The position numbers and the translations under genes were made by a program. DNA of 19,129 nucleotides from Flavobacteriales bacterium UBA7878 (lineage in GTDB: Bacteria > Bacteroidota > Bacteroidia > Flavobacteriales > Schleiferiaceae), in the NCBI GenBank assembly GCA_002501205.1, contig DLRW01000012.1, positions 26,630 to 45,758 on the forward strand, given 5' to 3'. Below, piece after piece: positions 1 through 6,369 of the stretch. Under the pieces are notes generated by a model. It did not search any database. It saw only the letters and a program-made list of their open reading frames with translations, and was not told the DNA's origin. How positions within the stretch are numbered: the first letter of the stretch is position 1; each line of letters starts with the position of its first letter.

Positions 1-2
1 AT

Positions 3-75
<73 letters not shown>

Positions 76-79
76 CTAG

Positions 80-113
80 AAAAGCCTTAGAGCAGCAGCT
101 CTGAGGCTTTTTT
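80..113 (+). terminator. Intrinsic terminator after tRNA-fMet
   Basis: A run AAAAGCCTTAGAGC pairs across a four-base loop (AGCA) with GCTCTGAGGCTTTTTT, with one G-U pair. The stem is followed by a T run. It lies directly behind the tRNA and should end its transcript. Confidence 0.9.
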
Positions 114-614
114 CATTCTGGGCTCTGGGCTAATACTTGCCTCGCACCACAACCTCAAGCCTCAAGGCCTCCTGCACTAGAAGTAATGAATACAGACTCC
201 ACTTTTTGGGAGCTTTATTCAATATCGCACTATCAAACAGGACCATTTACTAGGCAACTTCTAAGGAGCTCATCAATACATTGACGCTATAAATCTTAAA
301 AGCTGCCTTTCAAGATGCAGGTTGCCAACCATGGAGTTTTACCCTAAACCATCCTCGAACCTTAAGACTTAATGAGCTACGCCTAATTAGAATTAGCCCC
401 CCTGAATTATGCGCTCCTATTAGATTAGCCCCGCCCCTTATTTAAAAAATTACCGCTTTTTTCAATATCAAACAGCTTTAGATATATTATTAAACCTTAA
501 GCTTTCAGATAGCGAATTGCGGCTTCTGAAGCCTCAAAGTAAATCCATCTTTAAATTGGCTTAAAAAATTAATAGTAACTTTCAAGGAATTGTTATAATT
601 CAAGAAAGAATATT
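114..614. other. Intergenic region, no gene seen
   Basis: About 500 bases without a convincing reading frame on either strand. Contents worth noting are an imperfect direct repeat, ATTAGAATTAGCCCC at 386-400 and ATTAGATTAGCCCC at 419-432, and a possible promoter near the right end (556-583). The region is AT-rich near 435-600, as expected for the upstream region of the operon that begins at 615. I see no further RNA gene. Confidence 0.6.
556..583 (+). promoter_or_regulatory. Possible Bacteroidota-type promoter
   Basis: TTG at 556-558 is followed after 17 bases by TAACTTTC at 576-583, seven of eight matches to the TAnnTTTG -7 element of Bacteroidota. The start codon at 615 lies 31 bases further on. 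The region is AT-rich and such matches occur by chance, so this is only a candidate for transcription of the 615-3668 gene set. Confidence 0.3.
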
Positions 615-974
615 ATGAACGATAGCTTAGAGCTACTTGGCATTCCTCACATTTACCTAAGTAGATATAGCGATACTCAATATAGACTCGATGTCGCAAT
701 AAAGCTTGAAGCTGATGAAGCTTTTGAAATAGAACAAAACCTCGGTAGAATCTCAGATGAAGATGCCGACTACTATATTTTAAATATCACTAAAACCTCA
801 TCATCAGCACCATCTGAGGCTACCTTACTCACCGATTTCAAAGAAAACATTCTCAAGGAAAGAGACAAAATTGCCGTAGTAGCCTACTACAATTCAGCCC
901 CAGAAGGCAAAAAGGCAAAGAAAAAGGTGAAGATTTTATATTCTGACGCTGATGAAGGTGGTTCAGGAGGTTAG
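615..974 (+). CDS. Small acidic protein of unknown function
   Basis: A 119-residue protein that I do not recognise. It has no signal peptide or membrane segment, so it is probably cytoplasmic. The first 60 residues look like a folded alpha/beta unit with many acidic residues. Residues about 100-110 are lysine-rich (GKKAKKKVKI), and the tail is acidic and glycine-rich (DADEGGSGG). ATG at 615 follows the purine-rich stretch CAAGAAAGAAT. The last 23 bases overlap the start of the sensor kinase gene at 952, so the two are probably translated from one mRNA and may be coupled. Position and overlap suggest a partner or accessory of the kinase, but no motif proves this. The whole frame is open with balanced amino acid use, so I consider it a real gene. 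Confidence 0.65.
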   Translation: MNDSLELLGIPHIYLSRYSDTQYRLDVAIKLEADEAFEIEQNLGRISDEDADYYILNITKTSSSAPSEATLLTDFKENILKERDKIAVVAYYNSAPEGKKAKKKVKILYSDADEGGSGG

Positions 975-2928
975 ACCAAATCAATGGATCCTAGCAATAT
1001 TTATCAGCATTGGCCTTTTAAGCACCCCCACTAAAACAAGAGGACAGTCCTTTGACAAAGACCGTCTTTTTAAGACCCTTGAAAAAGAACAAAAGGACCT
1101 CAACGATCTAGAGTATTTAAATGCAGCTGCCTGGGAGTTAATTGAAATTGACACCGCACTGGCCCGAAAAACTGCATTAAGCACATTGCAAATAGCTCAA
1201 AAACTAAACAGCAGCTCAGACATCGCCCTGGCCTACAATAGACTTGGAAGATTAGCTCACCAAGCTGGTGACTTTGACCAAGCTATAATCTATTATTCCC
1301 GCAATTTGGAAATTAGGTTGACCGCTAAAGACACAGTTGGTCAATGTAACACCCATGTAAACCTAGGCAATAGCCTAAAAAACATGGGGAATTACCAATC
1401 AGCAATGGAACATTACATCAATGCCTTAAGCTTATTAGAATTATCAAGTAAAACTGATTTTGCCTTAGAAGCTAAGCTGTATAACAACCTTGGCTCCTTA
1501 TACAGCAAACAGGGGAAAGATGATGAAGCGCTAGAGTTTTACCAAAAATCACTGAAACTCAATAAATGCTGTGGCAGTAGAGATAGCTATGCCTACTCTT
1601 GCTTAAACCTTGGAGGACTTTTAGTGAAAATAGGCCAGAAAACAGAGGGCCTTTCCTATTTAAACCAGGCCTACAAAATACAAGAGCAGTCAAACGATGT
1701 AAATGGCATGGGCAAGACCTTAATCAATATTGGTAATGTGAATTTCGAAATGGGAATGTTTGAAAAGGCCATTGGCTATTACCAGCAGTCTATGGAGCAA
1801 TTACTAAGCTTGGGCAACAAACATGAAATTGCTCGCCTTAGAAACAACCTTGGTTCTGCCTATACGATGCTAGATAGAAACGATCAGGCCCGCGATCAAT
1901 ACATTAAAGGCCTCAAGCTATCCAAACAGATCCAAGCTAAAAGTCAAGAATCTCAATTCTATGAAAACCTTGCCTACCTGGAGGAATCAATAGGTAATTA
2001 TCGATCTGCCTTGAACTGGTTTTACAAGCATGATAGCCTATCCTCCATCCTGCTTAATGCTGAAAACAATAAACAAATCAATGAACTCCAAATCCAATAT
2101 GACCTCTTAAAGAAGGAGGGGGAAATGAATCTTCTTAAAAAAGAAAAGTCTGAACAGGAGATGCTAGTTAAGCAACAGCGTATTAAGCTACAAACCACCA
2201 TCATTATTCTTTTGATGGTAGGCTTAGCAGGCATTTCTTTATTTATTGGTTTTAGACAAAAACAAAAGGCCAACGAACTTTTAAGAAAGCAAAAAGAAAT
2301 TATTGCAGATCGAGAAAAGGAGAAAGAAGTACTTCTACGAGAGTTAAATCACAGGGTTAAGAACAATCTGCAAATCATTTCGAGTATGCTCAACCTTCAA
2401 TCAATCGACCTCAAAGATGGTGAAGCACTAAAAGCGGTTAAAGAAGGGCAAAATCGTATTGAAGCTCTGTCATTGATTCATCAAAAGCTATATCAGACGA
2501 GTTTAATCACGCGAGTGGATATGCCGGAGTACATTGAAAAACTGACCTTATCCATAGCCTATTCCTTTGGATTTTCAGCAAATGAGGTGAATATTAAATC
2601 CAATATCAAGATCAAAACACTAGAAGCCGACACTGCCATCCCCATAGGCTTGATCATTAATGAACTCATTAACAATTCATTCAAACATGCCTTTAAAGAA
2701 ACTCAAAAGCCGGCCTTAAGCATTGAAATGAACGAAGAGCATAGCAATTATTACCTTCAGGTAAGGGATAATGGACCCGGCTTTGAAAACTCAAATAATG
2801 GACACAAAACTTCATTTGGCATGGAATTAATACGTTCATTAACCAAACAAATTAAGGGTCGATATACCATAGAGCATGAAAAAGGATTTTCGATAACACT
2901 GATGTTCCCAAAGGTTTTTACATCATGA
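952..2928 (+). CDS. TPR-containing sensor histidine kinase (HisKA_2 type)
   Basis: A 658-residue membrane sensor kinase. Residues 1-32 are a signal peptide or N-terminal anchor with a hydrophobic core at 12-24. Residues about 90-365 form tandem TPR repeats (recurrent LG..Y...G....A..Y pattern), expected outside the inner membrane. A coiled coil (about 370-412) leads to a transmembrane helix at 414-434. The cytoplasmic part begins with a HisKA_2-type H box, LNHRVKNNLQ, with phosphoacceptor His467. The ATPase domain has an N box with Asn574 (NELINNSFKH), a G1 box DNGPG at 606-610 and a G2 region around 620-630. It should autophosphorylate and pass phosphate to the LytTR regulator whose ATG overlaps its stop codon (ATGA, 2925-2928). 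ATG 952 lies inside the upstream gene; GTG 958 is the only close alternative. The stimulus is unknown; TPRs suggest a protein or peptide ligand. Confidence 0.92.
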   Translation: MKVVQEVRPNQWILAIFISIGLLSTPTKTRGQSFDKDRLFKTLEKEQKDLNDLEYLNAAAWELIEIDTALARKTALSTLQIAQKLNSSSDIALAYNRLGRLAHQAGDFDQAIIYYSRNLEIRLTAKDTVGQCNTHVNLGNSLKNMGNYQSAMEHYINALSLLELSSKTDFALEAKLYNNLGSLYSKQGKDDEALEFYQKSLKLNKCCGSRDSYAYSCLNLGGLLVKIGQKTEGLSYLNQAYKIQEQSNDVNGMGKTLINIGNVNFEMGMFEKAIGYYQQSMEQLLSLGNKHEIARLRNNLGSAYTMLDRNDQARDQYIKGLKLSKQIQAKSQESQFYENLAYLEESIGNYRSALNWFYKHDSLSSILLNAENNKQINELQIQYDLLKKEGEMNLLKKEKSEQEMLVKQQRIKLQTTIIILLMVGLAGISLFIGFRQKQKANELLRKQKEIIADREKEKEVLLRELNHRVKNNLQIISSMLNLQSIDLKDGEALKAVKEGQNRIEALSLIHQKLYQTSLITRVDMPEYIEKLTLSIAYSFGFSANEVNIKSNIKIKTLEADTAIPIGLIINELINNSFKHAFKETQKPALSIEMNEEHSNYYLQVRDNGPGFENSNNGHKTSFGMELIRSLTKQIKGRYTIEHEKGFSITLMFPKVFTS

Positions 2929-3668
2929 ACAAACCCAATGTACTTATAGTAGAAGATGAAGTCTTGGTTTCCCTTGACATAGGTGAGCGACTAAAAAAAG
3001 CTGGGTTCAATATTACGGCCATGACTGAAACGGGTGAACGAGCACTGGAACATCTTGAAACGAACAAGCCGGACCTTGTACTTCTGGACATTTGTTTAGA
3101 TGGAAAGCTAAATGGTATTGAAACCGCTGAGCAGATCAATACTAAATACTCCATCCCTATTGTCTATCTAACCTCCTTAACAGATGAAGAATCTTTCAGA
3201 AAAGCACAAAAAACCAAGCCTTCTGCCTACATCCAAAAACCCTTCAATGAAATAGAGCTTATCAGATCTATTGAACTAGCAATATCCAATCATTCACACT
3301 TTAGCCACTCCAACGACGAAACTAAATCCAGCCAAGAAGAAGTCTACTACATTTTGAATGATAGCATTTTCCTAAAGCATAGAACAAGGTTCGAAAAAGT
3401 AGCCCTCTCCTCCATTGTCTACCTGGAAGCTGATGGCAATTGCACCTATATTTATACCGCTTCACGAAAATTCTTCCTTTCTACCACAATGGGAAGTATT
3501 TTGGAAAACCTGCATATTCCAAACATCATTAGAACTCACAGATCATACGCTGTTAATCTAAACATGATATCATCTTATGAGGGCAATACGCTTTTTATTG
3601 ACACGATTGAAATTCCCGTTAGTCGCTCACATCGAGAAGATGTTTTCAATCGCTTTAAGACCATCTAA
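2925..3668 (+). CDS. LytTR-family response regulator
   Basis: A 247-residue DNA-binding response regulator. Residues 5-125 are a REC domain with the acidic pocket Glu10/Asp11, phosphoacceptor Asp55 (LVLLDICL), switch Thr83 and the conserved Lys105 in QKPF. Residues about 140-245 are a LytTR domain with the typical motif YLEADGNCTYIYT and the later segment RTHRSYAVNLNMI. LytTR proteins bind pairs of roughly 9-bp direct repeats on one face of the helix, about 21 bp apart, and usually activate transcription. The gene starts by a 4-bp ATGA overlap with the kinase stop, so the two form a cognate pair. Exactly such 21-bp-spaced repeats lie 14 bases after its stop codon, upstream of the 3835-6026 genes, which makes those genes the likely target. 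Confidence 0.94.
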   Translation: MNKPNVLIVEDEVLVSLDIGERLKKAGFNITAMTETGERALEHLETNKPDLVLLDICLDGKLNGIETAEQINTKYSIPIVYLTSLTDEESFRKAQKTKPSAYIQKPFNEIELIRSIELAISNHSHFSHSNDETKSSQEEVYYILNDSIFLKHRTRFEKVALSSIVYLEADGNCTYIYTASRKFFLSTTMGSILENLHIPNIIRTHRSYAVNLNMISSYEGNTLFIDTIEIPVSRSHREDVFNRFKTI

Positions 3669-3681
3669 TCAGCTTTTTTCC

Positions 3682-3732
3682 ATTCAGTAAGGATTAATGT
3701 CCATTCAATCAAAAAAAGCTTGAGTTCAGTCA
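3682..3732 (+). promoter_or_regulatory. Three 21-bp-phased direct repeats, candidate LytTR operator
   Basis: ATTCAGTAA at 3682-3690, ATTCAATCA at 3703-3711 and GTTCAGTCA at 3724-3732 begin exactly 21 bp apart, two helical turns. The first two share the extended core CCATTCA. A T6 tract (3674-3679) precedes the first copy and an A7 tract (3711-3717) overlaps and follows the second; these tracts form an inverted repeat AGCTTTTTT / AAAAAAGCT and could bend the DNA. LytTR regulators typically bind two 9-bp direct repeats separated by 12 bp, which is this geometry. The nearest regulator gene, 2925-3668, encodes a LytTR protein. The assignment of the regulator is inference; the spacing is directly visible. 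Confidence 0.6.
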
Positions 3733-3734
3733 TT

Positions 3735-3742
3735 TAGTTTTC
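3735..3742 (+). promoter_or_regulatory. Candidate -7 element behind the repeats
   Basis: TAGTTTTC matches TAnnTTTG at seven of eight positions and begins three bases after the third repeat. There is no TTG at normal -33 distance (the nearest is 12 bases upstream), as expected of a promoter that depends on an activator bound at the repeats. It would give a leader of about 85-90 bases before the ATG at 3835. Confidence 0.3.
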
Positions 3743-3834
3743 TAGTCAGCCCCCTTCTCGCCTCCTTTGAAAAGATTTAAGGCGGAAGTCGAAAAGCCTC
3801 AAACAGAGTAGGCAATTTCATCAAATATTACACT

Positions 3835-4926
3835 ATGGCTGATATTGAAAACCAGGGTTGGCAGGTATATTTCAACCTAATCAAGAATTTAATCAATGTA
3901 GCTGAACCACCCCGAAATCTGGAGGCCAAAATGGCCGGAGCGCAAGCGCATCAAACCATTATTCCGGGCGACGCTAGTTCCATTGACGCCGTTGGGGATT
4001 ATCGACCTTATAATGGCGACGTCTTCCAGCAAACAAACGAAAGTATTCTGGACAATTATACCGCTTATGTGGAAGAATTGCTCAACATCTTTCTAGATAA
4101 AGAACATGAATTGAGCCTAGCGGATGCTAATTTCTTAGACCGCATGGATCTGGAAATAGGTCTGGATATTCAAGAATCTGCAAGTCCCCAAGAAATTATC
4201 CAAAACTCCCGTGAGAGAACTATCAAGAAACTCGAAAAAATCCTTGATAAGATTGATAACATGGGAGATGATGACCCCAGGGCAACTATGCCAAACCTCG
4301 AGGAGGCTTACAAAACATGGCGTTCAGGCGGGGGGCGCAAAGTATCTGTAGTGGCAAGTGCCAAGTACGGAAACATTGAATCCATTAGCATCGAAGGAAA
4401 TCTATCCGGTGGACTGGCAAAATCCGGAATCGGAGTTGATGTGAGTGGTTCCGGAAAATTAGAGTATGAAGATGCTGACAACTACAGCAACATGGAGCTC
4501 AGTATGGAAGTAGACATACTTACTGTACCCATCAGAAGAAAGTGGATGGACACTTCTGTATTAAATTACCGAAATCTTGATGGCGTGAAAGATAATGGAA
4601 TGATTCAAGAACTGTTCAAGGAGATTGAAGGCGGTTTGGCGCTAATTCCTTCAGCTGTAGTAGTTGGCTTCAGACCAACATTCCAGGTCTTCATGGAGCA
4701 TCGCGACGGAAAAAAGCTATTTGGAAATCTAGAGGGCGAAGTCTCTGTTGGACTAAAATTATGGGGCTTTGACAATATTGGTCTCAAAGGTCAAATAAAA
4801 GCCAAGATCGAATATGATCACCAGCAAAGAAATGAATGTCATGTGACCGTCAGTCCAGCTGAATTGGATCAAGCCAAACCTCTAATATTTGGGCTCATGG
4901 CTCAACGCTACCGGATTGATTTATAA
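3835..4926 (+). CDS. Unknown protein, larger member of a tandem paralog pair
   Basis: A 363-residue protein that I cannot assign to a named family. It has no signal peptide or transmembrane helix. Residues 1-150 are mainly helical and charged; 160-363 look beta-rich. It is homologous to the next gene along most of its length: shared signatures include RPY (57-59), a helix ending in AYKTW (158-162), an R-x-W motif (IRRKW, 233-237), GGLALIP (266-272), the segment GFRP (278-281) and a C-terminal SPAELDQAKPL. Compared with the paralog it carries two Gly-rich insertions, about 186-211 and 295-327, both starting GNL and ending K(L/I)EY, with alternating small and hydrophobic residues. These could be paired beta hairpins. 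It is the first gene of a three-gene operon downstream of the 21-bp repeats, 24 bp from the next gene. A membrane-inserting or self-assembling role is possible but unproven. Confidence 0.8.
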   Translation: MADIENQGWQVYFNLIKNLINVAEPPRNLEAKMAGAQAHQTIIPGDASSIDAVGDYRPYNGDVFQQTNESILDNYTAYVEELLNIFLDKEHELSLADANFLDRMDLEIGLDIQESASPQEIIQNSRERTIKKLEKILDKIDNMGDDDPRATMPNLEEAYKTWRSGGGRKVSVVASAKYGNIESISIEGNLSGGLAKSGIGVDVSGSGKLEYEDADNYSNMELSMEVDILTVPIRRKWMDTSVLNYRNLDGVKDNGMIQELFKEIEGGLALIPSAVVVGFRPTFQVFMEHRDGKKLFGNLEGEVSVGLKLWGFDNIGLKGQIKAKIEYDHQQRNECHVTVSPAELDQAKPLIFGLMAQRYRIDL

Positions 4927-4950
4927 TCAATCTCTCAAGCACTCTAAAGT

Positions 4951-5718
4951 ATGGACGCTGCGAATTCGAACCCTTATGTCGAAGGTTTCGTAGACTTACT
5001 CAAAAAGGTCGCCCAACATCAGGACCTTAGTAAGACTCTAAAACTGCAATACTGGGAAAGCCTTTCTCTCACCGAAATTATAGGCCCTGAGCAGCCCGAT
5101 ACCTATCAACATATCACAAATCAGCGTCCATACTTAGACGATGCCTATTTCTGGAGTTTAGATGAAATTCGAACCGCTTATGAGGATTTTCTAGTCATCC
5201 TGGAAAACCATATAGATCAATTGCCCAAAGAAAAGGCTGAAATAGATAAGGCCCGCTCCAAGTTTGATTCTGCATCAGCTACTGATAAGATTATCAATAT
5301 CGATGATGCCTTTAAAAATTGGAAACAAAACAAAGGTCAGCGATTGAGCTTTGAGGTAATTCTCGAATCCAACAAGCTCCAAGGCATAGAAAACAAATCT
5401 GATTACTTCAATGTAAAAATGAAGTTGGAACTCGTTTCAGCAAAGTTTAGGATTAATCGCCCATGGTTCTCAAGCGATCTAATGAAAATGAGATCAAAAG
5501 ACCCTGTAAAAGACATGACTGCCCCGCTATTTGATCCAATCAATGGTGGATTGTACCTCATTCCCCAAGAGTTACTAATTGGGTGGAGACCCAAATTAAC
5601 AGTCACCAGATATACCCGAACTGGTCACGGAGAATCCAAAATTATCCTAAACCCTGCTGACAATGACTTAGCTAAACCCATTCTGTTAGCAGTATCATCC
5701 AAAATTTTTGAACTATAG
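4951..5718 (+). CDS. Unknown protein, smaller member of a tandem paralog pair
   Basis: A 255-residue protein with no signal peptide or membrane helix and no family I can name. It aligns with the product of 3835-4926: QRPY (58-61) with the adjacent helix, IDDAFKNWKQ (117-126), FRINRPWF (166-173), GGLYLIP (199-205), GWRPKLTV (211-218) and NPADNDLAKPI (235-245) all match equivalent segments. It lacks the two Gly-rich insertions of its neighbour, which accounts for most of the length difference. Similarity is clear in motifs but low overall, pointing to an old duplication with divided roles, such as two subunits of one complex. The gene is 24 bp after the first paralog and 14 bp before the 97-aa gene, consistent with one transcript. 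Confidence 0.8.
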   Translation: MDAANSNPYVEGFVDLLKKVAQHQDLSKTLKLQYWESLSLTEIIGPEQPDTYQHITNQRPYLDDAYFWSLDEIRTAYEDFLVILENHIDQLPKEKAEIDKARSKFDSASATDKIINIDDAFKNWKQNKGQRLSFEVILESNKLQGIENKSDYFNVKMKLELVSAKFRINRPWFSSDLMKMRSKDPVKDMTAPLFDPINGGLYLIPQELLIGWRPKLTVTRYTRTGHGESKIILNPADNDLAKPILLAVSSKIFEL

Positions 5719-5732
5719 TAAATGCAAGGAAT

Positions 5733-6026
5733 ATGAAAAATACAGACTTAAGCGCTGAGGAAGAGGATTTAAATCTTACCCCTATAAACAATCCGGGCTT
5801 AAATGAACCAAATTCAGCCTTACAACTCCTAAACGCGAAGACCGGTCATCTTAGTAGTAATAACCATAAACTTAAGCTTAGCGCTCCGGTGAACATCATT
5901 GACCCCAACTTCAAGGGAAAAAAGCTTCAGTTGATTTTTAATGGTGGCCAAATATTCCGGCAACACCTATGGAAATATTACAAAACACAACAGGGAAGCG
6001 GAGACATTTATTTCACCAAGGCCTAA
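5733..6026 (+). CDS. Small unknown protein, third gene of the paralog operon
   Basis: A 97-residue protein without recognisable domain, signal peptide or membrane segment. The N-terminal half is polar and acidic, rich in Asn, Leu and Pro and probably disordered (for example NNPGLNEPNSALQLLNA, 18-34). The C-terminal half is basic with beta-like segments (KLKLSAPVNII, KGKKLQLIFNGG) and aromatic residues near the end. An AAGGAA ribosome-binding-like stretch precedes ATG 5733, and the gene is 14 bp from its neighbour. It is the last gene before a terminator. The acidic-then-basic layout would suit a small binding partner or substrate of the paralogs, but that is speculation. Confidence 0.65.
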   Translation: MKNTDLSAEEEDLNLTPINNPGLNEPNSALQLLNAKTGHLSSNNHKLKLSAPVNIIDPNFKGKKLQLIFNGGQIFRQHLWKYYKTQQGSGDIYFTKA

Positions 6027-6042
6027 AGAGACTACGTCTCTT
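6026..6042. other. Perfect short hairpin at the stop codon
   Basis: AAGAGAC and GTCTCTT pair around the loop TAC, beginning at the last base of the 97-aa gene's stop codon. It may stabilise the 3' end of the operon mRNA together with the terminator 20 bases further on. Confidence 0.45.
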
Positions 6043-6060
6043 AAAATATCCCTCCAACCG

Positions 6061-6093
6061 AAAAGCCCCGAAGCTACCCTTCAGGGCTTTTTC
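6061..6093 (+). terminator. Intrinsic terminator of the 3835-6026 operon
   Basis: AAAAGCCC pairs with GGGCTTTT, and an inner GAAG/CTTC extends the stem; a T run follows. It separates the paralog operon from the surface-protein genes starting at 6370. Confidence 0.85.
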
Positions 6094-6369
6094 CATTTAA
6101 GCTCTTTCTATCTTATTTTCTTAAAGTAAAAAATTAGGCTAGCTCCAGACTTAGCATTAATACAAATTTCCAGAAACCAGTTCTGCCCCTGGTTAAAACC
6201 AGCACCAATCTTTTTGCCTTAAAACTCATCCATTCATTCCCCTTTAATTACTATTCCCACTTATTTAAACCCATCGCCCACTCCTATACCCAAAGCTCCC
6301 AACCACTTAATTAAGCTTCCAGGACCAAGCCCTTTGCCAGACCTTAAGTGCAAATCATACACTAACATT
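6094..6369. other. Leader region upstream of the surface-protein genes
   Basis: About 275 bases without a gene. It contains the core CCATTCA at 6230-6236, the same seven bases found in two of the 21-bp repeats near 3700, with a weaker copy (CTATTC) at 6251, again 21 bp further. The block from about 6250 to 6340 is rich in C and T on this strand. I could not identify a confident promoter. Confidence 0.4.

Noticed and set aside
3671..3720. AGCTTTTTT / AAAAAAGCT inverted repeat as a terminator after the LytTR gene
   Set aside because: The loop would be 32 bases and the stem almost all A-T, with no T run after it; it is more likely part of a bent regulatory region.
3661..3760. A CRISPR-like array, because of repeats at regular spacing
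   Set aside because: Repeat units are only 9 bp, spacing is 12 bp, and no cas gene is in the window. The spacing fits a protein-binding site instead.
5941..6129. A 62-codon frame overlapping the 97-aa gene and the terminator
   Set aside because: It runs through the terminator hairpin and shows no protein-like features; the 97-aa frame has better position and start.
6334..6369. An upstream ATG that extends the large surface protein by 12 residues
   Set aside because: The extra residues are polar and charged and would precede an otherwise normal signal peptide that starts at ATG 6370.
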